Positions 24,132-34,135 of a stretch of 64,000 nt of DNA are shown one piece after another (the stretch's first letter is position 1; the number at the start of each line of letters is the position of its first letter). Made by a program: the position numbers and the translations under genes. The stretch comes from Clonostachys chloroleuca. Taxonomy: Eukaryota; Ascomycota; Sordariomycetes; Hypocreales; Bionectriaceae. The notes beneath the pieces are model-generated. The model was not told the DNA's origin. It saw nothing but the letters and a program-made list of their open reading frames with translations, and searched no databases. Location: the NCBI GenBank assembly GCA_037952775.1, contig JBANAY010000003.1, forward strand, positions 19,344,001-19,408,000, in the 5' to 3' direction.

Positions 24132-25297
24132 ATGTCGCAGCTACCAAACGGCCTCATTGCCTTCGGGCCTCAAGCAAACTGCACCCTCGAACTCTGCCCC
24201 ATCGAATGGAGTATTCTCAAGTATCAGCCCTCGCAGGCGGCTAGCGGAGTCTTCATCGGCATTTTCGGTCTTACTCTTCTATTACATGCTGCTCAGGGCA
24301 TCTGGAGGCGCACCTGGGGCTTCATGGTGTGCATGGTGTGCGGGTGTATCCTCGAGATTGCTGGATATGTCGGTCGTTTACTGATACACAACAATCCATT
24401 CGATTTCAACGGCTTCATTATGCAAATTGGTTGGTACCATGTCGTGGTTTCCCGCGGATTTATATGCTGATCTCATCTATGAACATAGTTTGCATTACCA
24501 TCGCCCCTGTCTTCTATTGTTCAGCCATCTACGTTACTCTATCCCAAGTGTAAGTCTGAGAAATTCCTTGCTGTTCACTCTCCACTCAATGGATACTTCT
24601 GAGGGGACAATGGCATCATATTCAGTACTAACTACGTCTTGTACAGCATTAACGCGCTAGACACCTCGATCTCCCGACTAAAGCCAGCGCTCTTCTACTG
24701 GATCTTCATCCCTTGCGATATCGTCTCCCTGGTCTTGCAGGCCGCCGGTGGTGCTCTGTCTTGCGTTGCAACCAATAAGGATGCCGTCCAGGTCGGCGTG
24801 AACATTTCTTTGGCCGGTCTCGTCTTCCAGGTCTTCACCCTCATCTGCTTCTGCATCCTTTTCGCCGACTATCTCCTGCTTGCCAAGAAGTCCTCATGGA
24901 ACCGCGTCGATAAGCCTATGAAACTCTTCCTCTCCTTCCTTTTCTTGTCCATTTTCTTTGTTCTGCTTCGATGCGTCTATCGTATCGTGGAGCTCCATGA
25001 TGGATACTTCAGTGAATGGTTCCGAGATGAGGATCTCTTCATCGCTCTCGAGTCAGCGTAAGTTTTAATATATTTCCGCAGCCCCGTGTTGTTACTGCAA
25101 TCCAAATTGGATTTGATGTGATTTTAACTAACTTATGGCTTCTCAGAATTATGGCAGCTGCTGTCATTTCCCTCAACATCGGCCATCCTGGACCTGTCCT
25201 TGGCAGTAAGAAGGAAGCAGGTTCGACGAGAAGCAGGGAGACATTTCATCTTCATAAAAGCAAAGACACTTTCTTGTTACCTCTTATCTCCACATGA
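24132..25297 (+). CDS. RTA1-like lipid-translocating membrane protein
   Basis: Four exons (24132-24429, 24489-24549, 24647-25057, 25147-25297) encode 306 residues with about seven membrane segments. Phases agree at every junction. Landmarks of the RTA1/RTM1/RSB1 family are CILEIAGYVGRLL, the TIAPVFYCSAIYVTLSQVIN block rebuilt across two introns, FIPCDIVSLVLQAAGG, and RCVYRIVELHDGYF. Members move or flip lipids, sense or export toxic lipophilic compounds, and give resistance to 7-aminocholesterol or long-chain bases in yeast. The exact cargo is unknown. It is transcribed away from a Zn2Cys6 factor and converges on an F-box gene. The tail after HPGPVLG is short and basic. Confidence 0.9.
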
Positions 25298-25601
25298 TTT
25301 TTTTACGATTTTATACCATTCGATTTCTTAGGGAGGGATATCACAGATTTAGAGGCTGCGGGCTGTATCAAAACAGCTAGACATTGACTTCTATGGATGA
25401 ATTTCAAATAATATCACTACGGGATCTCTTTGCGGATACACGAACGATGATCCTTTTCCCTGTTCATCCTTAGGATTATTGAGTACTAATACTAAGAGAC
25501 AATACAGCATATATTTTGTCACTTGATTTCTTTCTATACTACTGAATTTCTTTATTCATCATGAAAAAGTTGTCTATTTATAATGACTTCTCCTGTCTGA
25601 T
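25298..25601. other. Short convergent intergenic region
   Basis: AT-rich 3' flanks of the RTA1 and F-box genes. Nothing else seen. Confidence 0.6.
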
Positions 25602-27273
25602 TCATACCGGGTACCCCAATCGTCGAAGCACTCGATTGACATCCTCTGCCGTTGCCTCCGATGGAGGTTTCACGGCTGAACTTTTCATCTGGCTCAACAG
25701 CTTCCCGAAGAATGGGAGGTGCATCCTCCAATATCCTCCAGGATCTTGCCAATACTGGAGTGCGGGATGTCCGTCATCCGCGATGTACACCTCGCCATTC
25801 AGCTTCCGCACGTAAGGCCTTAGTTCGAACGAGGGTAGCCATTTTGGCTCTCGCAAGAGCTGGCCAGATTTTCCCCACGGAATCTGGATGTATTCTGGGA
25901 AAACGAATCGCGGACCTGACTTTTGGAAACCAAGAGCCATAGGATCTCCCCCGAACGCCCTCGGCAGCATGTCACCAACAAACATCTCCTCTACAAGTTG
26001 CCATATCCGTCTGCGATTGAACAACCCCGGAGGGACATATTCTAAATCGTCATAGTACCCCGTGGTTCCCCAGAGAGTTTCGGGGCCACAAGCCCCTGTT
26101 CTCTCGTCTGGTCTGAAACCACTGCTTAATGGAGTGCCGTTGGGCACGTCAGAGAGCACACCGAAGTCCACTCCCCGGGTCAATTGGCGAAAAAGAAGCT
26201 CCCAGTTCCACTCAAAATCTCGACCTCCAGGGCAGGCCTCTTCTGCTTTTTGGAGAACCACTTCGGGCGAGAGTTCCCAGAGCCAAGGTAGTGCGTCGGG
26301 TCGCAATAACTTCAACCAGAATGATTGGGGAAGCAGGCCGGTGGTGACACGGGGAAGGTCTCGGCAAGGCAAGGAGTCGATAATCGCGCTTCGCAGCTCT
26401 AAGGGAAGGTTAAAGAATCTCGTTTCGAAACAAGTGCGTTCACGGCAGCGTACTGGATTTAGGTTAAGGAGTAAGGAGTCTGTTAGGTTTGTAATCTGGA
26501 GCGGATTAGTCCCAAAGAGCTAACAATATTCGTTCCTAGGTTAGCTGGGTCGTCCTGAGGAGGGTGAAACCGGGTCAAGGCAGGTTGCGGTGGCATACAT
26601 CGGGGAGATTCTCTTGCGGCGTGGCATACGGACCTGGCCATGCGTGGGCGGGGTTGAACTCCCTCATCCGGACCTGAGACCTCCACTCTTCCCAGTTGGT
26701 ATGAAAGTTTGCCTTCCCGATCATGTAATTCGGGGGGAACTCTCTGCTCGCTGGCCCTTCACACTTGAGCTTCATGCTCAGTCTCCACCCCAGGGCTAGA
26801 TACAGGGCTCTCAGGTCTCTGATGTATGCGTCGCGAGGGGAGGCCTCGAAGACTTTTTGAGCAATGTCCAGACAGACCTCATGGACTGGAAGGTAGATCC
26901 GGCCATCAAACGTACGAAATTGCAAGTCTCCAGGGCGATAGAAAATATCCCGCTTGGTACCATCAGACAGCAGCAACTTGTAGTGGGAGACAGCATGGAA
27001 CATGCCTTGATGTACCTCGATGTTTGCAGCCTGAGACCGTGGTCGAAACCCATCATGGACTCGAGCCTCGGCATTCGTGGAGGTACAAGGCTCAAAGATG
27101 TTGTTGTATTTCAGGGATGGAGCAAGGCTCCCGAGTTCGTCGTCGGGGTCACAGAGAAGCCGGATGTCCGACCACCAGGTGGATCTGGAAGCCAGCTCGT
27201 GCTCCCACCATGAATGGCTTTCTGAGTTGACAAACTCACGGTTCTTGAGTCCGCAAATGAGGCAGCTCGTCAT
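25602..27273 (-). CDS. F-box-like fungal protein
   Basis: Two exons (26599-27273 and 25602-26495) with a 103-nt intron (donor GAT/GTATGC, acceptor CTCCAG) encode 522 residues. The N-terminus starts MTSCLICGL, a possible half zinc ribbon. In the middle, FFNLPLELRSAIIDSLPCRDLPRV matches the F-box pattern LP.E....I...L...DL. The flanks are Trp/Pro-rich and typical of large fungal F-box families, whose members pick substrates for SCF ubiquitin ligases. The second half has no recognisable leucine-rich or WD repeats. An in-frame ATG at 27342 would add 23 residues; 27273 is preferred because the cysteine motif starts there. Substrate unknown. Confidence 0.7.
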
Positions 27274-29439
27274 CGCGCCGATAAGCGGTGAGAAGTGTAG
27301 GTGAGGCGAGCCAGGGAGGTAAACTAACAGTCGGTTAGTCAATCTAAGATTTGCCTTAGCAAGACGGTCTTGGGTTATAGGTAGATTTCTCAGGTGTCAG
27401 AGAGCTAACAAGGGAAGCAGCAACAGAGATCAAGAGAGGAGGGTTCAATGAGAAGGAATAACCTATCACACCTAATAGCAACAGGGGAGGGGTACAAGAC
27501 TGGTTATTGTACCTCAATGTCAGCAATGAAGAGAAACGAAGAAACGGCAGGGCGGAAACTAGGCTTACCAATAAATGTCTCGTCATTCAGTTGGGCTGGC
27601 ATATTTCGTATGTATTTGGTTGCGAGAGACAATGGATAAGTGTGGATGAGGCACCGCGCTAAGAATGTATGAGACTGCTTGGATTCATGCCGGAGTCTAC
27701 CAAAGGACTTTGGCGAGGCTCAGTTTTGGCGTTGTTTGACAGAAGAAACACAATCAAGTTTTCAGTTGTTTCCGTCTTGTTTTTTGTGTCGATCTTGCTC
27801 TTCTTCTCAGCCACCCGACTTATTCAATTCCACCTCTCGACAGCCTTTCCGTCTCTCTTAGGCTGGTGATTATTGTTGAGACTCGCTGGCGAAAAAAAGA
27901 GAGTCATGTTGACCTATTCTCTCCTCAGTCTCCTAGAAGCTCATCTTCCTCCGCCAGGAAAGGGGCCTAAAGCGCAGTTCTGGACAGCACAACACAGTTG
28001 ATTGATGCCGCGTGATCCCTCATCGGTGCTGTCTCTGCAGCGTGGGTTCAGAAGTCCCGATGTTGGTACGGTTTTTGGGCCGCCTCGGTGTCTTGTTGGT
28101 GGACTTGCTGCAGCGTCACACCATGTAACCAACAGCAGCCCAACCCTTCATGTTCGATTGTGGCCTCCTCTTCGAGTTACTTCATGCTCTTGACTTGCCA
28201 TGTCACCACACGTCGTCAATCGATCCATCCACCATCGTTCTTATCACCATCACATCGCATGCAGGATGTGGGGAAGGTGAACAGCCTTCTCGCGCCAAGA
28301 CAGCCAACCAAGCGTACGAGCTCGATATGGACTGGTTGATAAATTGATTCATTGAATCGGACGATCGTACCCGGTCTGTTTTGCAAACCGCCCACCCCAC
28401 ACTTCTTGAGTGTGGTTTCAATATGGGCATGGACAGCTCACCTGGCGGCCAAACAGAGAGGCCGGTCTCCTCTCGTTTCACGGTTGGTCGCTCTTCCGCT
28501 CTTCACGTGGACATCCTCAATTCCCCAAATAGTCTCGGCGCAGGCGGGTAACAGGCTTGGTAACGAAATCATCTTGCCAGGGCCGCTGCTCTCACGGCCA
28601 GACAGCTGCCCGATCTCCCCTTGGAAGCGCGATTTGCATCCTCAGAGGCTAGCAGCCGCCCTTCTAGCAACACCAAGCGGGTGAGACTACTCAATGGTCC
28701 GATATCGCGTCATTATAGGACCTTGATACCGCAGTCACACACGGCTTGCAGGCCTTAGAGAGCTGGCGCGCGTGGTTCTTAACCCCTGCTCCGGACGACC
28801 TCTTTGGTGGACTGGGCCAAGGATATGCGCCCATGTGTCTCGTGGCTCTTCAATTCTTTGCCAGACCTTCTTTGGGAATGGATGGATGAGCTCCCGTCCT
28901 GATAGGGAGGTTGCGGCAGGCGCCGACGTGGATGACTAGTTTGGGCATGACGAGGATGTTGGCGCGGGAGGCATGGAAGCTGCCATGCGAAGAGCCCTTT
29001 TGGATGAGGCGAGGCACGTCGTATCTGTTGGTGTTTTCGATACTCCTACGGTAGCATTTGGCTCGGCGTCCGGTCACTCCCGCATGGGTTACGCATGGGG
29101 AAGTAGATGGTATGGCCAAGCTTGGGCACGAAGTGCTTGCAGCACACTTATCTCGGGGTGATTGCCGAATTATCTGAGGAAGGCACACAAAGTGAGAGCA
29201 CTGGCACAAAAGTTCGAGACTGGCCAAACAAACAAACAATCTTTTCAGCGTTTTGCAGAAGAAGACGGGCCCAAGGCTTCACCTTCCATGCGCTAGATGG
29301 CGCAAACCACCTCCTGACTCTACTGCGTGGGACAGAAATCACCCCAACGATCATATCATAAATGCCACCAACGAGTATGGGTGGGGGTGAGGCCAACTCC
29401 AAGGTCTATGATGGCCACGGAACACAGATAGTTGGGTTC
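27274..29439. other. Intergenic, 2.2 kb
   Basis: Promoter of the F-box gene plus a stretch without recognisable genes. A minus-strand frame of 129 codons at 28850-29239 has no motif and is not called. Confidence 0.5.
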
Positions 29440-31215
29440 TCAACGGCGGTTGGTTTCCTCGCTTGTCCCATAACCCCCAGTTCCCTCGGCTAGGAGAGAT
29501 TCTGCCCCCTCTTCATCCGCACTGGTCCATGTCTCGCAGAGCCTCATACTCTTCACAGCCACAAACGCCGTTGATGCAATGCCTATCATGGTACCTAGTC
29601 CGGCTGAAACTGCATTGACTGGAGTCGGGTCCCCTCCAAGAGGCCCGTTGGTGAGCGCATCTAGTCCGGACTGGGCAAAGTTTACTACCCCCGAGAAGCA
29701 GATGAGGGTCCCGTATATGCGGCCAAAGGTTGTAAACCCAAACACCTTAGTTGCATAAACACTGTAAAGTAATGCAAGTTAGCTGCTTGTGACAATCTTG
29801 CGGTCAAGACGCATTAGGCAAAAGGGGGGGGGGGGCGAAGAGGCTCGCTCACGAGATCGCGGAGTAGTAAAGTGGCCGGAAAATGACAAAGGTCACAACC
29901 GTCACATATCCGGCCCAAAGGGAGGGAATGCAGTTGAAGACCCCAATCACCACCATGAGCACAGTCAGGATAGAGAACGTCGTGGGCACACTAACGTTGT
30001 TGAGCAGTAGACCGATGAAGGGAGTTGACAAAACGCCGCCCATGGGCAAAGCGGCATCAAAGAACTGGTTGATCTGCTGGCCGCCTTCCTCGCTCCCTAG
30101 CATGTATCTGTACTGCGACCGAATCGTAGCGATGAAGTAATTCATCCTGACCCCGTAAGTAGAAGAATCAGTACGTACCACGGAGTGCGCATTTGCCGAT
30201 GGGCCGGCATTCCGTGAAGCATGCCCCAGACACCACTGTTACCCTGCCTCTCCTCTTCAGCCCTGATGCGTGCCTTTCGAAGTTGGGCATCACCGACTAT
30301 TTCCTCGATTTGGTCAAGCTTTGTCCTCCTGCTCCTGTCCGAGCGTGCACTCTGAACCCTGATCAAGAGATGATCATCTACAATTTCTCCATCAGATGAA
30401 TGGGCATCACGCGTCTCGTCTTGAGCTTTCTCGATCTCGGCTGCTAGTTCTGCCGTAGTATGGTACGAATGTGGTGGCATGATGAGAATCTCAGCAACAA
30501 GGATGGTAGCTGGCACAAGAAGATAAGCGAAGAAGAACTGCTGCGGCGAAAACCTCCCATCAGACGCCTCGCAGGCCAATCGGTAGAAGAGAAACACAGA
30601 AGCTGAGGCGTCAAAAGCACCAGTGATGACAGCCACCACAAGCCCGGAATATTTAGGGAACGCATTGGCAAGCTCGAAGCTAGGGACGAACAAGAAGGTT
30701 CCTCCTAAGCCCAGAAGCATGCTCCCACTAACATACCCATCCAGACCTGGAGTGGCAAAGGACACTGCCATTGAGCTGCTGCCCATGGCGAGCGCGATAC
30801 ACCCTATGATCCAACATGATCGTCGGCCGAAACAGTCGAGAGTAAACCCGGATAACAGGCAAGCGATATTGGTAGTTATGGTCGCGGTGATGAAGATGAA
30901 ATTCAGCCGCATCTCCTGTTGAGGACATGGAATGTATCTGGGGGGAAGATAGGCGAGCGCTTCGAGTCCGTCGTGTCCGTTATCGTCACAAGAGTCACGG
31001 TAGACGCCCTCGGCCACCAAGACCGGTTTAAGCGCTGCAAAACCGAAGACAATCCCTGAGGCAAACCAGTTCGCCAATACGGCAGTGGCTACTTGAACTA
31101 TGCCACCACATAAGCTTCGTTTTACTGTTGAAAATTCATAGTTCACTACTGTGCCCGTTCTGGTTATCATGATCCGTTGGCAGTTGGTAGTCAAAGCCCT
31201 CTTCTTGAGTGACAT
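29440..31215 (-). CDS. MFS transporter, SLC43/FMP42-like, with a frame break in mid-protein
   Basis: Read as 29853-31215 plus 29440-29761 (intron 29762-29852, GTGAGC to TTTACAG), this encodes about 560 residues and 12 membrane segments. Signatures of the fungal FMP42/SLC43 family are NWFASGIVFGFAALKPVLV, GFTLDCFGRRSCWIIG, SFELANAFPKYSGLVVAVITGAFDAS, MNYFIATIRSQYRYMLGS and VFGFTTFGRIYGTLICFSG. Human SLC43 members carry neutral amino acids; the fungal substrate is unknown. At 30147-30178 the frame breaks inside the seventh membrane segment. Either a 32-nt GT-AG intron is removed, which would delete half the helix, or one base is missing in the GGGG run (about 30151-30154). The second is favoured. 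The start is uncertain (31215 or 31170). Confidence 0.75.
29824..29835. repeat. Run of 12 G inside an intron
   Basis: A homopolymer of 12 G on the plus strand (12 C on the coding strand) lies in the last intron of the MFS gene. It does not affect the protein but is a likely length-variable or assembly-error site. Confidence 0.9.
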
Positions 31216-31995
31216 GCTGAGCGAGAGACATACTGGGCGTCCAGACGCACCTAGTTAAGATCTCGCAGATTTCGTTTAGGGAAATATGATAATCTGATAC
31301 ACGTCTGAATTGACTCGCGGAGATAAAAAGACCCTCGTCTCGGTTGGTTCCTTCTGGGATCTGAATCAGTGTTTAGTTCCCTCCTTGTTGGGGCAGTTCT
31401 CTCGATGTCTAAAACATAGAAACGCAGCATAGCCAATATAAGAGGCTTTCTTCCCTTGAATTTCCCGTCCGTGATCATTTGAACCCTAGTACAAGGAGCC
31501 GACGTGGCGTAGATAAAGCTTCGCCACCCACCTCGAGCAAATCTGTGCCCACCCAAAATCAGGGCGACCTCCGACGATAAATAGAGTCGTCGGTTACTAA
31601 ATGAGCGGCGTAGCCTGGCCACCATATGAATGGCTTGAGTCATTGCGGCGCACTGCCCAGGAGTACAATCTTCGAGTCTTGAGGGATGTAACCAGTGACT
31701 ACCCACTGAGTAACTTGTGCCATGCCCAAGGTCTGTATCGTCAGTCACAATGACGTGACACTCCCCAAATTATTTGTTGATGATGTATTTGCAGAGCGGT
31801 ATGCCCTAGTACACTGTCAGTAAGAGTAGAGTATTCTCAAATTGAGAGGGAAAATCGTCATATTTGAGTGCATTGCTTGACGCAAATAAGCCAACGTTAA
31901 TAGAACACATGAGTCAAGAATATCATTACTGGTTACTTTCTATACAATCCATTCAATTGCGTATCCAAAATAAATGAGCTCGGGACAGGAAACCA
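31216..31995. other. Intergenic between the MFS and aminopeptidase genes
   Basis: MFS promoter and aminopeptidase 3' flank. A 165-codon minus frame (31251-31748) has no motif and ordinary non-coding composition, so it is not called. Confidence 0.5.
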
Positions 31996-33670
31996 TTAAA
32001 TAACGAGCTTGTGTCCGTGGTATTTGACCTTCTCATCGTAGGTCTTCACCTCAACCTCCTTGGTCCTCTTGGGGAAGCCATCGAAGGAGAGAGCATAGAC
32101 AGCAACGGAATGAGCAATGAGCTAAAAAAAAAACCCAAGTTAGTACCATGATCAACAGGATACCTAGTTCAAAATACGGGAACAACTTACCTTCGTGTTC
32201 ACTTCCCAAGCAGTGATATTCACGTTGCTAAGGTCATCGCAGAGTTGGTGGTAGCAAGGATCGTACCATTGGCCAGCATTTCCACCAAACTTCTCAACCT
32301 CCTCTGGTGTCTTAATGCCCTCGGCGCCGGTGGCAATACCTCCACCGGGAATTCCGTTTCGGATGAAACCATCGTAGTCACTACGACCGTCAAAGGGGAT
32401 GAAGGTGTAGTTGAGACCATTCTTCTCATACCAATCGATGTAGAGCTCCTTCAGCTCTCCTGAGCCGTTAGGATTCGCGTCGTTAGTAGCATTGTAAATC
32501 TGGTAGGCAAAGTTGGGGCTTCCCATCATGTCGTAGTCCATGAAGAGGCGGATCTTCTGGTTCTCTTCATCGGAAAGAGAAGCTACGTAGTGGTCTGATC
32601 CAAGAAGACCCTCTTCCTCAGCAGCCCACCAGGCAAAGCGCACGCAGTTGTTGACGCGGAAGTTGGTGAGCTGGACGGCAACCTCGAGGACAGAAAGACT
32701 GCCGCTGCCATCGTCATTGATTCCAGGGCCTTCAGCAACACTGTCACTGTGGCCACCAAGCATGACACAGTTCTCAGGGTCACCGCCAGCGGTCTGTGCA
32801 AGGATGTTGGTGGTCGCGATCGTCTTGACCTCAGCGTCAATGTAGGAAATGACATCAAATTGGCGGCCTTGCTGCAGCTTTCGTACGTACTCCAGGCCCT
32901 CCTCGCCAGAGAGACCAAAGGTGGCAATGTGGTCGGGAGAGGGTGTACCGAGCGTACCGTGGACCAGGTCGGGGTCCGTGTTGTAGACAACGGCAGTGAT
33001 GGCTCCTGCTTTGCCGGCTTTCTCAGACTTCGCGCCGAACGAGCAGGTACCGCGCTTGATCAGGACGACATTGCCCTTGGCCGTAGCGGGATAGTCTGAG
33101 GGGTTGCAACCATCGTTCTGCACCAGGACGAGGTTGCCGTGGACGGGCTCATTCTGACGTGTGGGAGGGGTTAGACCCATGGGAGAGGCAGACTTTGGGA
33201 GCTCATCGCCGATCACAAGACGAGACTCGAAGACGTTTCCAGATACTGCAGGGAACGACTGTTCGGATACGGTATAGTATGAACCAAGCTCGGCGAGGGT
33301 CGACTTGATGTAGGAGAGGGTTCCTCGATGTCCTAACCAGAGATTAATCAGCTTCACTGGGATTCAAGGCAGGTTGGAATAGTGACTCACCCTCGCTACC
33401 AATAACTCGGGTAGGGTGACCATACTCTTCCTCTCCAAGCTCGGCAATCTTGTAGAGTGACTCGGCACGCTTCTCCAGGTTCGCAGGCTTGATTTTGGCC
33501 TGCAGCGCATCGGTGTCGATGAGAGGCAGGTGCTCAAAGCCAGAAGCCACCGACTTCGGCGGCACGTCCACCTGCTTGGAGAGGCCCGGGAGCTGGATTG
33601 GCTGCTGCAGAGGAACCTGCAGCGCCAGAGAGGTGCCAGCCAGAGCGGCGATAAGTGGGAGTCTCGTCAT
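31996..33670 (-). CDS. M28 aminopeptidase (aminopeptidase Y / vacuolar or secreted type)
   Basis: Three exons (33391-33670, 32191-33332, 31996-32121) encode 515 residues. A signal peptide (MTRLPLIAALAGTSLA) leads a propeptide. A PA (protease-associated) domain follows, with LVLVQNDGCNPSDYP and NVVLIKRGTCSFGAKSEKAG. The M28 catalytic domain shows the co-catalytic zinc ligands: the His of GGHSDSV, the Asp of INDDGSG, the Glu pair of AEEEGLLGSDHY, the Asp of DYDMMGSPNFAYQIY, and the His of DPCYHQLCDD. It should remove N-terminal residues from peptides in the vacuole or outside the cell, as for yeast Ape3 and Aspergillus Lap2. Length fits the family. It looks intact. Confidence 0.93.
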
Positions 33671-34135
33671 TGAATCGGTGGCTTGTCAGGTTGTTGCAGA
33701 GGGAAAGGGCAAGAAGAAGCGAGGATGACGGGGTCTGCTCTTATCTTTAAGCTGCGAGATCCCGGCGCGATAGCTCCAGCCGCAGCTCCAGGCAGGTCCC
33801 AGCTGACCAGTGCCTGAGGCTGGGTTTCCAGGGGGATGCAGGGGAGCTTTGCCCAATAGCGAGCCTCCGATGGCGTCATTCCGTGTGACCCTTGACGCAT
33901 GTGTCATTCAGGTCCCGCGACCGCCTCAAGCTACAGCTACCCTACACTCCTGCAGCATCATCGACGCTATGATGCAGCGAACAATCTTTTTCTATGGTCA
34001 AGGAAATACCACTCTATATGTACTTGGTATGGGCATAGACTAAAACGAACTGTGTAGAAAGTACCCTCATCTAATAGTTCTTCCAACCCTTCTTGCAAAA
34101 CTACAACTTGGTATGCAGGTATTTTTCTTCCTCGG
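33671..34135. other. Intergenic, aminopeptidase promoter
   Basis: Upstream region of the aminopeptidase and 3' flank of the lyase/M20 gene. Nothing else recognised. Confidence 0.6.

Noticed and set aside
28850..29239. 129-codon minus-strand frame
   Set aside because: No recognisable domain and no supporting splice partners. Probably chance.
31251..31748. 165-codon minus-strand frame between the MFS and aminopeptidase genes
   Set aside because: No motif, no signal or membrane pattern, mixed composition, and it fills an ordinary promoter interval.
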